Assembly: GCA_017163975.1 (NCBI GenBank)
Contig: JAFFSR010000249.1
Span: forward strand, 932,501 to 996,500
Length of the DNA stretch: 64,000 nucleotides
Direction of reading: 5' to 3'
Origin: Anastatus disparis
Lineage: Eukaryota > Arthropoda > Insecta > Hymenoptera > Eupelmidae
Each line of letters starts with the position of its first letter. The first letter of the stretch is position 1. Positions 12,318 to 22,668 of this stretch are shown here, one piece after another. The position numbers were made by a program, and so were the translations under genes. Under the pieces are notes generated by a model. The model did no database searches. It was not told where the DNA came from and saw only the letters and a program-made list of their open reading frames with translations.

Positions 12318-12545
12318 AAGTCTAAGTCTCCGTCCCTCCATCTATGCCTCTCCGTCTATGTCTCTTTGTCTCGGTTTTTTACGACTTTTTTTTCGTCTTT
12401 GTGTCTCTGTCTCTCCGTTTCGGTCTCTCTGTCTATCTGTCTATGTCTCTTCGTCTTTATCTCTCCGTTTTCGTCTTTTCATCTATGTCTCTCTGTTTCC
12501 GTTTTTCTATCTTTTTTTCTCTGTCCCTCCGTCTCTGTGTCTGAA
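12318..12545. repeat. Pyrimidine minisatellite (GTCTCT/CCGTCT), right part
   Basis: Imperfect GTCTCTCCGTCT and TCGTCTTT repeats on the plus strand, of the same type as 11,022-11,133. Overlapping open frames here are Ser/Leu-rich repeat translations and not proteins. Confidence 0.85.
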
Positions 12546-13283
12546 ACATATGATTAAAAAGAATGATTTCCTATCATATTTTTTCACTAATTGAAATAAA
12601 ATTAAGTAGAACAAATTTTTATTTATCATGATGATGATTTGTATTTAAACAATTTGTATGTATATTGGGACTTTAATTATTTCTTTTTTTTCAATTATAT
12701 AAAAACTAAATTTCAAACAGAACTGTAATATAAAAATTTATAAATTGAGACAATTTTTTTGACTTCAAAATTGGCTAATTTATACATATTAATATAATAT
12801 ATGAAAATTTAACCAAACATCATTAGGAGCAAGGTAAATTGAGCTCGTATAGATTAACATAGAAAAAAAATTTCAGCGAAGAAAAGGTTTTGGTCAGATG
12901 TTTTATCATTAATTGATTCTATAAATATTAAATTTTATGAAAAAATGGGTTTTCGAAAAAATGTTTACATAAGAACAAAAAAATGAACAAAATAACAGAA
13001 AAACTTAAGTTTAAAACTTTAAATGGACAATGTTCAATGAAGAACATTGAAGTTTGTTTTTGTGATGTTTATGTTTTTATTATGTTTATGGATTTAATAA
13101 GTGGTAATATATTGAAATTTTAAGAATAATTATCAATCAGAATTTTTAATTATCTATATAAATAACATTTAGAATTTTTATTTCGGGATTTTTCATAGTT
13201 CTTCAGAAGTATTTGAAATTCTTATATTAAATAATTTTACTTCAGAAGTACACATAAATTTATTATTTTCATAGAATGAATTT
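12546..13283. other. AT-rich DNA, possible remote upstream part of Helitron-like element
   Basis: No clear gene. Short frames around 12,880-13,130 could be decayed coding sequence upstream of the protease region beginning near 13,284, but I cannot show this. Confidence 0.35.
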
Positions 13284-13560
13284 AACCAAAGAAGGAAATT
13301 AATTATAATAGGTGAAGATGGATATGCTGGGCAATCGAGTATGTTAAATGATAAACACATTAGAAAATTTAATCAAATTTTGAATAATCATACGAATTTT
13401 TAAATGCAGCCAACAATATTTTTACAAAGGCCCGAAAATATTAATCCAGTTCCATTAAATCAAGATTACATACTAATACTTTTCTCCGAAAATCGGCATT
13501 TCGGTCACTGGATTTGTATCTATTATTTACAAAATGTAATTCATGTCTATGATAGTTTAA
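13284..13560 (+). pseudogene. Ulp1/C48-type cysteine protease region of a Helitron-like element, 5' part
   Basis: The frame reads DGYAG and MLND, then has a stop at 13,401, then about 52 codons with NRHFGHWICIYY and HVYDSL. Those segments match the His (HW) and Asp (YDS) regions of the Ulp1/SENP-like C48 peptidase fold. The frame is interrupted at TTAA (13,557-13,560). It resumes in the same reading frame at 22,973, where the catalytic Cys region is found. Such proteases occur in large insect transposons next to Rep/helicase genes. The role in the element is not known from the sequence. It is inactive because it has a stop codon and is split by the insertion. Confidence 0.65.
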
Positions 13561-14097
13561 GGAGGTTCTTGCATGAAAATTCTGAGATTACACAATAAAG
13601 TTTCTTATTATTTAAAATGTCCTGAATCCGATCGTATGCTTAATTTATGGGCTTGCCGTGCAAAATTTAATAAAATCAGAACTTAAAATTTGAACTTTTT
13701 TGTACATGCTCTTATGGGACTGTGAATAAAATATATCAAAATTGAGTATTTGCAAAGCAGGAAGTGATTTTCTGAAAAACAGACAGATGAACAAATGTCT
13801 AAAAGAAAGTTTCCTCTTTCAAATGATATCTAGTAAATTACTCATTGCCGTGGTAAATATTGAGATATTACACGTTAAAGTTAATAAACGTCTTTGCGAC
13901 CGGATCAAGAGAAGCCACATTTTTCGCATCACTCAACAGTGACAAGAAAAGTGCGCAAATTTCGAAAGTTTTAAATTCTTATAACAAAATAAAATTAATA
14001 ATATTATGTGTAAATATACATTATTTTATTTGAAATTATTTTATGAGAAACTATTCTATTTCTGCTATTTTTACATTATTTCTTTAAATTTTATTAT

Positions 14098-14353
14098 TGT
14101 AAGGTTTGCTTTGCCTTATTACTCTCCCCACCCTTTTGTCCCTTTTCTGGTACTATGAGTTATAGGCGTCATAAGCCCTATGGTCATTCTCTCTGTAGCC
14201 TCTATTGAGTAAACTGCATAGAGTACTTTAGAATTCAAAGACTACTTTAAGTGTTAATTATTGCTTGACAATATATTGATTATTAAGAGTAACAGTAACA
14301 GTGTTTGTGTATAGTTATTTCATAACCCACCTTCCACCCACCTACATCCATCA
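14098..14353 (+). repeat. Copia 5' LTR
   Basis: 256 bp, starting TGTAAGG and ending CATCCATCA (TG...CA). It differs from the 3' LTR (22,413-22,668) at about three positions. It should hold promoter and poly(A) functions, but I see no clean TATA box. Confidence 0.95.
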
Positions 14354-14388
14354 GGTTATTGGCCCAGGGCACGCTTCCATTGCGCCAC
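14354..14388 (+). promoter_or_regulatory. Primer-binding site matching the 5' half of initiator tRNA-Met
   Basis: Directly after the LTR comes GGTTATTGGCCCAG. It matches, with one mismatch, the complement of the initiator tRNA-Met 5' half used as a cleaved primer by Drosophila copia. After two extra G the next 19 bases (CACGCTTCCATTGCGCCAC) continue the same complementarity with one mismatch. So the match runs well beyond the usual 15-18 nt. Comparison is to the tRNA as I know it and was not computed. Confidence 0.8.
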
Positions 14389-15714
14389 AAGTTTTTCAAA
14401 ATAACGGGTGGAAGATACACAATCCGAACTGTTTTAAAAACTGAGAGCAAAAACTACGAAATACTTATAAGGCATATATTTTAGAGGTGAGTCAATTAAG
14501 ATTATTAATTAATTGAAAGAAAAATAAAATATCTTGAGTTTTCTTAAAAAAAAAAAAAAAAAGTGCGGCCGTTTTTAAGAGATTTGATTGAATGTATTCA
14601 ATTAAAATAAAAAATTATTAAAGAGGAAAATAAATTAAAAAAAAAATAAATAAATAAATAAATAAAAAGATCGCCATTGTTGTTGATAAGAAAAAAAAAA
14701 AAAGAAAAAAATAAATAAAAATATTTTAGAATACAATGAGTGAAAGAATATTTAGAATGAAAGATTGAGCACCGAAGAAGTGAAACTATTTGTTTCGTCT
14801 ATGATGCATAGGCAAGCTCTTTCTTTCCACGGCCGCACTCGCACATATGTTGCACATATCTCAACTCTGTCGACCTACGGAGTCGTAAGTATCATAAAAA
14901 AAAAAAAAAAAGGTAAAGGAAAACACTTCATATACCTGCACTGCAAATTCCTTTCGAATATTAGTAATGCAGTGTATGTCATATTTCTTCACTTAGAGTT
15001 GAAGAGAAAAAAATATATTAATAAAAAATATGTAAAACAAAAATTGAGAAAAAAAAAGATAAAATTGAAAAAAAAAAGAAAAAAAAAATTAAGAGTAAAA
15101 TTAAATTTGTTAAAATTTAATTTTGTATATATATTTATATTTGTATATATTTATATATACTTATTACACATATATGCCTTAAAAGTATTAAAAATAAAAG
15201 TTTTTTAGAATTCAATTGCATATTTATTATATTTGAGATGTGTCATATTTAACATAAAAAAAGAGGCTGAATTTTATTGTTGAATATAACAAATAATAAA
15301 ATCTGATTACTGCCAAAATTTTACCAAGTTAAAATTTTTTAAAATTCAGCTGAAATTTCGGGGTCAATGATTAAACAAAACTTGCAGTGCGGTGTAGTTG
15401 AATCATTGACTAGAAAGATCAAAGTAGTACTGTTTATGTCCCGCATGTGTGCTTGATCAACCTAAATCCAATCGATTAAAATCAAATATTGGAGAACGGT
15501 GTGCACATGCGCGTTAGTCATAGCGGGAAAGCTTGATTTTTCGTTCTGAGTTAAGAGAAACTGCAGTGCTTTTTTCTTGATTCAGAAAAAGGAAACATTT
15601 TCTTTTATCGAATTATTACCTGGTTCACTAGAGATTATTTTAAGAGTTATTAAATTAAAGAAAATAATTATTTCTTGAATATTAATTAAAATATGTTTCA
15701 AAATCCCGAAATAG
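14389..15714 (+). other. Copia leader (5' untranslated region)
   Basis: This is non-coding leader between the primer-binding site and the candidate first Gag exon. It includes A runs (about 14,546-14,561, 14,690-14,710, 14,895-14,911) and A-rich low complexity. The open frame 14,765-15,208 is Lys-rich translation of that low complexity and has no domain. A 12-codon upstream ORF starts at 15,693 and overlaps the ATG at 15,715. Confidence 0.6.
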
Positions 15715-15838
15715 ATGGAGCACAATCATGAAGTGATGAAAAATTATTCACTTGTCAATTATGACAGTGATGACTCCATGAATGACACATCTGTCTATAA
15801 AGAAGCTGGTGAGATACTGGAAAATAATTCAGATATAT
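15715..15838 (+). CDS. Candidate spliced 5' exon of copia Gag
   Basis: ATG at 15,715 opens 41 codons plus one base up to GTAAGT at 15,839. The next good acceptor is TTTATTTCACAG ending at 16,490. Joining the two keeps the frame open into the Gag ATG at 16,505. The product would be Gag with about 46 extra N-terminal residues (41 exon codons, one split codon, four codons before the later ATG). The exon is acidic and Asn/Ser-rich with no known domain. Without splicing this frame stops at 15,855. This is inference from splice signals and phase; no transcript evidence is available here. Confidence 0.5.
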
Positions 15839-16490
15839 GTAAGTCTATTACATAAACGAGGAATAATTCCATTTATTCCTTATTTATTTCATTCTAAAAA
15901 CTTGATTATTAATCAAATTTTATAATTTATTTGAATAATATGCAATTGAGAGTTGATACTTGAGTACCTTAAAACAAATAATGAGTATCAATATTTGAGT
16001 ATTTTAAAATAAATATTGAGTATAAATATTTGAATATTTAAAAATAAATAATGAGAAAAAAAAAAAAAAATTATTTTTAAATAAATTTTGAGAATTTTGA
16101 CTGAATTTTGTGAAATAAAGATTTAGAATTTTTGAAGTTACATAATTTGATTATTTAGAATTAACTTCAAAAGAATAAAGAGTTAGAATTTTTGAAGTTA
16201 CATAATTTAATTGTTTAGAATTAACTTCAAAAGAATAAAGAGTTAGAATTTTTGAAGTTACATAATTTGATTATTTAGAATTAACTTCAAAAGAATAAAG
16301 AATTAGAATTTTTGAAGTTACATAATTTAATTGTTTAGAATTAACTTCAAAAGAATAAAGAGTTAGAATTTTTGAAGTTACATAATTTGATTATTTAGAA
16401 TTAACTTCAAAAGAACAAAGAGTTAGATGGTCGGGCCTGACATAATATTTGATTAAAATCCAGGTAATAATTTAGAATTTTATTTCACAG
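15839..16490 (+). other. Candidate intron in the copia leader
   Basis: 652 bp with canonical GTAAGT donor and a pyrimidine-containing TTTATTTCACAG acceptor just before the Gag ATG. It contains the 60-bp hairpin repeat array. Phase 1 on both sides is compatible. Confidence 0.5.
16115..16426 (+). repeat. 60-bp tandem repeat, five units, each a hairpin
   Basis: The period is exactly 60 bp. Each unit has TTTTGAAGTTA and TAACTTCAAAA, 11-bp perfect inverted arms about 23 bp apart. Units alternate between ATTTGATTATTTAG and ATTTAATTGTTTAG (A-B-A-B-A), so the underlying unit is a 120-bp dimer. The array sits inside the candidate leader intron and is transcribed with the genomic RNA. Confidence 0.9.
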
Positions 16491-16504
16491 ATTCATCAAA
16501 TAAT

Positions 16505-18712
16505 ATGAGTGGAATCGGAGGCTCTTCGTTTTTTAATACGAACACTGTAGGTGTTCAACATACACCAGCAATAACGAAGCCAGTTATTACAAATATAGAG
16601 AAAATAAATGCAGATAGACAGGTTGAGATAACCTCAAAATTACAAATGATTGCGGATAAATTTTTTGTGTCTGCTAACAGTATGGAATCAACTGCAAGGA
16701 TGCAACAAGAGATATTAGAATCAATGAAAGGAGTCATGAGTCAACTGACAAATATGATGAGCCAAATAGCAAGAGTAGCTGAAGCTAATTTAGAAACAGG
16801 AAAAATGAGAATTCAACAACTAGAGACAACAAGCAAAGGTTCTAAAAATAATTCGGAAAATCCTATAATTCAAAACAGTTTAGAAGATTCTATGATCCAA
16901 AATAATCAAGAAAATATTAATATTGAAAACAACATTGGAGCAACTGCTGAATTATTTAAAAAATTAGAAGATGAAATTCACAAATCAAAAATAAATATTA
17001 AAAGGGATTACAAACTTTCACAAAAATCAAATTTCGATCTTTGGATGGATTATTTAAGGTCAGAGTTAATTAGCAATGATTTAATGGATTTAATAGATCC
17101 CAATATAAAAACACCTGAAAATTTATCAGAAATTCAAGCAGACAAGAGGAAAAATCTCGTTAGAGATATAATCATTAATCATTTGGATGAAACTTATCAT
17201 AAGAGGATAGTTAATTTAAAAGAACCTGCAGAAATCTTGAAAAAGTTAAGAGGGTATAAAAAGACTGAAACAAACGTCACGCACACTTCAGTCAGAGCCC
17301 AGCTATACCAAATAAAAATGAGAAAGGATGAAAAAGTAAATGATTTTTGTGAACGCTTCGAATCAATTATAAGAGCATATGAAACTTTTGAAGACTCTAT
17401 ACCACTGACAGATCAAGAAATAAGAGCAGCATTCTATCAAGCCGTTTCGCCACTAACACCCGAACTAAGAAGTGCAGATTTAATTAGAAGACAAACAAAT
17501 TTCAAAGAGATGAATATAGAAGAAATAAAATCCTTTTTATTTCAATTGGAGGCTGAAAAGAAAAGCGAAAATAAAGAGGAACATATAGCTCAAAGAGTAA
17601 TTACGCAATACGATAAAAATGAAAAATGTCATCGTTGCAATAAAATCGGTCATTGGGCAAATGACTGTTATTTAAAAACAAGTAATAGATGGTATTGTTA
17701 TAAATGTCGAGACATAAAAAACCATAAAAGCGAAGATTGTTCCTATGTCAATCCTCAAAATAATATAAATAATGATCAAAATAAAGGATACAGAAATAGA
17801 ATGTATCTTAAATCTAATCAAGAAAATAGAAGTCTGAATGGATCTGCAATCAGGAAGAATAACAGCTTTAAACCTCAACAAAGGATTTTTAACAAAATAA
17901 ATAATAGAGGAAAAATAACCAAAAGAGAAAATCAAAATTTTAATCAAAAATTAAGATGGGCAGCAGTATCAAACAACTTATCAAAAATAAACCAAGGGAA
18001 GTTCAAGCAATCGAAAAATATAAAAGGTAAGAATGAATATATTAAAAATTCTTATGATTCAAAAGAATATATAAATTTTATAGCTGATTCAGGAGCAACC
18101 GATCATGTAATAACGAAATCTTTAATTTTAACTGATTTTAAGAAGTGTGAGAATGGCATTATTAGAAGTGCAAATAAAAATGAATTTGCTGACATAGTAA
18201 TAGATGGAAAAGGTGATCTTCTATTACAAACAGATGCACCAAATAAGAAAGTCATTAAGTTAACCGATGTAATTGCCGCTAAAGATGTTTCAGAAAATCT
18301 ATTATCATTAAGAAGACTAGCAGAAGCAGGTCTAAGTATTTATATGGATGAAAAAATTCTTAGAGTATATAATAAACATACAGATAAAACAATATTTGAA
18401 GGATCGTACGACAAGCCTAACTGGATTATACGTTTCGAAGTGAAAAAGAATGAGTTTGATGATGGTAAAGAACTTTTATATAAAAATTATAGTTGCAAAG
18501 CAAGAGTAATTTCGCATCATGAATTTCCACATCAATCGCAGATAGAAGCTGATTATAATGAGGTATTAGTTTCGGAGGGAGTAGATAAGGAGTTAAATAA
18601 TATCAGTTCTGCGATTGGGAGGGAGAATCAAGAGGAAATCATGATTGCGAACAATGAAAATAAAAGTACAGATAATAGTCCAATGAATAAATACGTGATT
18701 CAAACGATTTAA
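16505..18712 (+). CDS. gag: Copia Gag-protease polyprotein segment
   Basis: 735 codons. Residues about 1-160 are polar, and about 165-360 look like the copia-type Gag domain. Two zinc knuckles follow, CHRCNKIGHWANDC (about 374-387, CX2CX4HX4C) and CYKCRDIKNHKSEDC (about 397-411, variant spacing). The aspartic protease active site IADSGATDH is at about 524-532. A LLSLRRLAEAG segment before the integrase is typical of copia. Gag forms the particle and packages RNA; the protease cleaves the polyprotein. The frame ends at TAA 18,710-18,712. Integrase lies in the -1 frame just after, so a base change probably separates what is normally one ORF. Confidence 0.92.
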   Translation: MSGIGGSSFFNTNTVGVQHTPAITKPVITNIEKINADRQVEITSKLQMIADKFFVSANSMESTARMQQEILESMKGVMSQLTNMMSQIARVAEANLETGKMRIQQLETTSKGSKNNSENPIIQNSLEDSMIQNNQENINIENNIGATAELFKKLEDEIHKSKINIKRDYKLSQKSNFDLWMDYLRSELISNDLMDLIDPNIKTPENLSEIQADKRKNLVRDIIINHLDETYHKRIVNLKEPAEILKKLRGYKKTETNVTHTSVRAQLYQIKMRKDEKVNDFCERFESIIRAYETFEDSIPLTDQEIRAAFYQAVSPLTPELRSADLIRRQTNFKEMNIEEIKSFLFQLEAEKKSENKEEHIAQRVITQYDKNEKCHRCNKIGHWANDCYLKTSNRWYCYKCRDIKNHKSEDCSYVNPQNNINNDQNKGYRNRMYLKSNQENRSLNGSAIRKNNSFKPQQRIFNKINNRGKITKRENQNFNQKLRWAAVSNNLSKINQGKFKQSKNIKGKNEYIKNSYDSKEYINFIADSGATDHVITKSLILTDFKKCENGIIRSANKNEFADIVIDGKGDLLLQTDAPNKKVIKLTDVIAAKDVSENLLSLRRLAEAGLSIYMDEKILRVYNKHTDKTIFEGSYDKPNWIIRFEVKKNEFDDGKELLYKNYSCKARVISHHEFPHQSQIEADYNEVLVSEGVDKELNNISSAIGRENQEEIMIANNENKSTDNSPMNKYVIQTI

Positions 18713-19842
18713 ATGATTTAAAAACGTTTGAAGATATAGAAGAACTGTTCATGAAAAGTCCACTTGAAGAAAATACACGAAAGTTTATAAAGCAAAATGA
18801 GGCAATGTTATGGCACATTCGACTAGGACATGCATCTATGAATTACCTGAAAAAATTACAGAAAATAGATAATAGATTAGAAAAAGTTAACTTCAACGAC
18901 CCATCTATTCAAGATTGCGAAATCTGTATAATGGCTAAAATGGATAAACTGCCTTTTAAAGAAACTAGAGATAGAGCACAAAGGCCATTGCAAGTTATAC
19001 ATACGGACATCATGGGTCCAATAAAACCTACATCATATCCAGGACTTAAGAGATTTATAATTACTTTTATAGATGATTATTCTAGATTAGCTAAAGCATA
19101 TGCATTGAAAACAAAAGATGAATCAGGAGAAGCCTTAGCAAATTATTTAATCTTTGCTAGAAATCTATTAAGTAAAGACGAAAAAGTCTGCTACATCAAA
19201 GCAGATCAAGGAACAGAGTTTGTAGGAGGGAAATTTCAAGAAATCATGGTTAAAGAAAAGATAGAAGCAGAATTCTCCCCTCCATACACACCAGAGCATA
19301 ATGGAGTAGCCGAAAGGTTTAATAAGACTGTCCAAAGAAAAATAAGAGCATACATGTTCGATTCAGGATTACCCAAAAGCATGTGGGAATTAGCACTGGA
19401 CGTTGCTGTTCATGCCTACAATAGAACTCCACATAAGACGATAAATTATTCAATCCCTCTAAATAAATTTGCACCAAATAAAAATTGTCATTTTGACCAA
19501 TTACGAAGATTTGGCTGTATCGCATATATTAAAATTCCTAAACCAAATACGAAATTTGACTCAAGAGCCATCAAAGCTGTATTAGTTGGATATAAACCTA
19601 CGAGTTACATATTTTGGCATCCAAGTACAAGAAAGTTTATAGAATCTCGTCATGTGAAGTTCAATGAAAAAATTGTTTACAAAGATGTTTATAAAAGAAG
19701 TCGGGTAGAAACAAATAACTGGGAATGGTTAAAAGAAATTGAAGATGATATCGAGCCAGATAAAGTGATAGAGTCAGGTAAAGAGGAAATGCCAAAGAAA
19801 AGAGGAAGACCGAAAAAGCAAGTAATTAAACAACAGATATAA
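18713..19842 (+). CDS. pol: Copia integrase segment of Pol
   Basis: The pol frame is open from about 18,690; its first ATG is 18,751. Residues from that ATG: an HHCC zinc module (WHIRLGHAS ... CEICIMAKM, about 26-70), then the DDE catalytic core with Asp in HTDIMGP, Asp in KADQGTEF and Glu in HNGVAERFN. The C-terminal part is basic (KKRGRPKK). The protein inserts element cDNA into the host genome. TAA at 19,840 is in the same frame as the downstream reverse transcriptase, so it is a simple premature stop in pol. Confidence 0.92.
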
Positions 19843-20385
19843 AAACAAATTGCTGAGTATAAACAAAATAAAGGCCCCGTAACTAGAGGTAAAGCTAAGA
19901 AAAAATTAGATGATTTAAAAGTTGAAAATATTTCTACGAAAAAGCCAATTAAAGATATAAGTTTTGTTAATTATTTTAATTACACAAACGAGTTTATAAC
20001 AAAACCAATTAACAAAAGTTTAAATAAAATTGAAAAACAAATCCATGAAGACGATTTGAGACATATTCTTTTATCTTCTCTACATAAAGATCCAGCATCA
20101 TTCAAAGAAGCAATGCTGACTAAAGAAAAAGAAGAATGGCTAAGAGCAATAAAAGAAGAATTAGAATCCATGAACGATAATAAAGTATGGGAATTAGTAA
20201 AGAGACCAGAAACAATGTTAGATGGTAAAAAGGCTAATATAATAGACTCAAAATGGGTTTTTAAAACAAAATTAGAGGCAGATGGATCAAAGCGATGTAA
20301 AGCAAGGTTGGTTATTAGAGGCTTCAAGGATAAAAATATATATGATCTTAAAGAAACATACGCTCCAGTTTCAAGATTGTCAATT
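19843..20385 (+). pseudogene. pol: Copia reverse transcriptase, N-terminal part
   Basis: It continues in the integrase frame after the TAA at 19,840. It covers the linker and the start of the RT domain: KEKEEWLRAIKEELESM, then WVFKTKLEADG and KARLVIRGF, the first conserved RT blocks of copia elements, then ETYAPVSRLS. It is cut at AATT (20,382-20,385) by a MITE. The downstream half resumes at 20,797. Removing the MITE and one AATT restores the frame exactly. Confidence 0.9.
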
Positions 20386-20796
20386 CGACGCCTCCTAGCC
20401 ATATAATTCTATTTGGAATATCAGTTCCATAAAATTCTTATTAAAAATATTTCAATATACGGCTATTTCAATGGAAATTCAATATAATTCTTACTGATGT
20501 CGACGTATTATATAATTCTAATTAAAAATGCGTTCAATATTCTAATTGAAAAAGCCGTGTAATATAATTCTAACTATAGCAGTCGTGCATTATAATACTA
20601 ATTCATATAGTAAAGCCTGATTTAAACGAAAATTAACTTTAAGTTAGAATTATATTGAACGCATTTTTAATTTACGGTCGACATCAATAGGAATCATATT
20701 GAATCCCCATTAAAATAGCCTTATATTGAAATATTTTTAAATAAGAATGTTATAGAACTGTTATTTTAAATAGAATTATATGGTTAGGAGGCGTCG
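20386..20796. mobile_element. 411-bp fold-back MITE with AATT target duplication
   Basis: The ends CGACGCCTCCTAGCCATATA and TATATGGTTAGGAGGCGTCG are inverted repeats with one mismatch. They continue inward as AATTCTATTT... and further AT-rich arms. It is flanked on both sides by AATT. The insertion cuts the copia RT codons cleanly. No coding capacity. The 4-bp duplication suggests a superfamily with 4-bp target sites, but the donor family is not identifiable from this copy. It is the youngest layer of the nest. Confidence 0.92.
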
Positions 20797-22177
20797 AATT
20801 GTTCGATCAATATTGACCATGATAAACAAATATAATTTATATGCATGTCAGCTAGATGTAAAGACAGCATTTTTAAATGGAGAATTAGAGGAAGAAATAT
20901 ATATGGAGATACCAGAAGGTTTAGAGGTAAATAATGAAATAAAGAGTACAATGGTATGTAAATTAAAAAAGGCTATGTATGGATTAAAAATAAGCCCCAA
21001 GAAATGGAATAAAAGATTTTCAAAGGAGATGGAAAAGCTTGGATTAGAAAATGACTTACATGAACCATGTCTTTTCACATGGAGAAAAGAAGGGAAAATG
21101 GCACTTGTATTATTGTACGTAGATGATATGTTAGCTGCAAGCAACAGTACAAATAAATTAAAAGAAATAACGCATGGTTTAAGTAAAGCATTTGAAATGA
21201 AGAACCTTGGCGAACCAAAAAACTTTTTAGGGATGACAATAGAGAGAAATAAAGAAAGGAATTATATCATTTTACATCAAGCAATATATATAGAAAGCAT
21301 CTTAGAGAAGTTCAACATGAAAGACTGCAAGCCTCAAAATACACCTATGGTAACTAGGCAAGTAAGCAATCGATATAAAAAAAGCAAATTGGACGTTCAA
21401 GAAATAAAAAATCAAAATCAAAATGATTCATTGAAAAATGTACCATATAGAGAGGCTATAGGAAGTCTTATGTATTTATCAAATGCAACGCGGCCAGATA
21501 TCACATTTGCAGTAAATTACTTAGCCAGAAAACAGTTAGAACCTACTGAAGAAGATTGGATTGATGTTAAAAGAATATTTAGATATTTAAGAGGAACATC
21601 TACATTAGGATTAAAATTCACATCTAAAGCAGAAGAGTTAGAAGCCTTGACAGATGCTAGTTTTAGAGATTGTCAAGATTCTACTTCAACAGGAGGATAT
21701 ATAATTAAATTATTTGGCGATGTAGTTGCATGGAGAAGTCATAAACAATCATATGTGACCTTATCAACGTGCCAAGCAGAGTATTTAGCGATGAGTGAAG
21801 CATGTCAAGAGTTGATTTCTTTAGATAAATCAATTCGATTCGTTTTGGGTAAAACACTGTTTCCAGTAACAATTTGGTGTGATAATCGCTCAGCAGGTGA
21901 CTGTACAAAAATGGATGGAAGTCATAAACTAAAAGTATTTGATGATAGTTTAATGGAAATACAGAGAAATCTAAATGAAAACGAAAAGAGTGGCAATAGA
22001 AAGCATATGGCAGATACACATGGCGATTTTATAAAACAATGTGTAGATCAAGGCAAAGTTAGAGTTACATGGATCGCAACCAAAGAGAATTTAGCAGATA
22101 TAATGACTAAACCTTTGCCCTTAGAAGCACATAAATATTTAAGAAATAAAATAACTAATATAGAATTAAAAGATTAA
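20797..22177 (+). CDS. pol: Copia reverse transcriptase and RNase H, C-terminal part
   Basis: About 455 codons downstream of the MITE. RT blocks: QLDVKTAFLNGELEEEIYM, then GLKISPKKWN, then the catalytic YVDDML at about 21,117 (the YVDD box of copia). RNase H: LTDASF (Asp), STCQAEYLAM (Glu), WCDNRSA (Asp) and the ENLADIMTKPL ending typical of copia. The protein copies element RNA into DNA and degrades the RNA strand. An upstream in-phase ATG at 20,780 lies in the MITE and is not the native start. The domain itself has no stop. Confidence 0.93.
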
Positions 22178-22412
22178 AAGAATTATAAAATATAAATATT
22201 TAAATTTAACATATTATGTTTCTTTCTGTTTACAGATAACTTAAAGAAATAAAGAGGAAAAGAGGAATTCAATATTCTTATTGAGAAGACCATAAGAAAA
22301 ATTAAAAGTTTTCTGTCTACTGTACCAATTACATTTTGAATATGTCGTATGACATTTTTTGAGTAAAATAAAATATTAATGAGATTAATTGTAACAAGGC
22401 AAAGGGAGGGAG
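22178..22412 (+). promoter_or_regulatory. Copia 3' untranslated region with polypurine tract
   Basis: Non-coding tail after pol. The last bases before the 3' LTR (22,397-22,412, AAGGCAAAGGGAGGGA then G) form the polypurine tract that primes plus-strand DNA synthesis. Confidence 0.85.
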
Positions 22413-22668
22413 TGTAAGGTTTGCTTTGCCTTATTACTCTCCCCACCCTTTTGTTCCTTTTCTGGTACTATGAGTTATAGGCGTCATAAGCCCTATGGTC
22501 ATTTTCTCTGTAGCCTCTATTGAGTAAACTGCATAGAGTACTTTAGAATTCAAAGACTACTTTGAGTGTTAATTATTGCTTGACAATATATTGATTATTA
22601 AGAGTAACAGTAACAGTGTTTGTGTATAGTTATTTCATAACCCACCTTCCACCCACCTACATCCATCA
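22413..22668 (+). repeat. Copia 3' LTR
   Basis: 256 bp, TGTAAGG to CATCCATCA, the same length as the 5' LTR and about 99% identical by eye. Confidence 0.95.

Larger units (their letters stand above)
14098..22668 (+). mobile_element. Copia (Ty1/Pseudoviridae-type) LTR retrotransposon, about 8.57 kb
   Basis: Complete structure: two 256-bp LTRs, primer-binding site, long leader, Gag with zinc knuckles, protease, integrase, reverse transcriptase, RNase H, polypurine tract. The domain order PR-IN-RT-RH defines the copia group. Flanking 5-mers are ATTAT and ATTGT (four of five match), probably a mutated target-site duplication. The LTRs differ at only about three positions, so insertion is recent. 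The copy is nevertheless dead: there is one frameshift between the Gag-protease and integrase frames, an in-frame stop at 19,840 and a MITE inside RT. Confidence 0.95.

Noticed and set aside
14765..15208. 147-codon frame in the copia leader
   Set aside because: Lys-rich translation of A-rich low complexity; not conserved in type with any copia protein.
16115..16426. CRISPR-like regular repeat array
   Set aside because: Units are contiguous 60-bp copies without unique spacers, in a eukaryotic retrotransposon leader.
18680..18755. Programmed -1 frameshift between copia Gag-protease and integrase
   Set aside because: The overlap has no standard X XXY YYZ slippery site, and copia elements usually have one ORF, so a simple indel is more likely.
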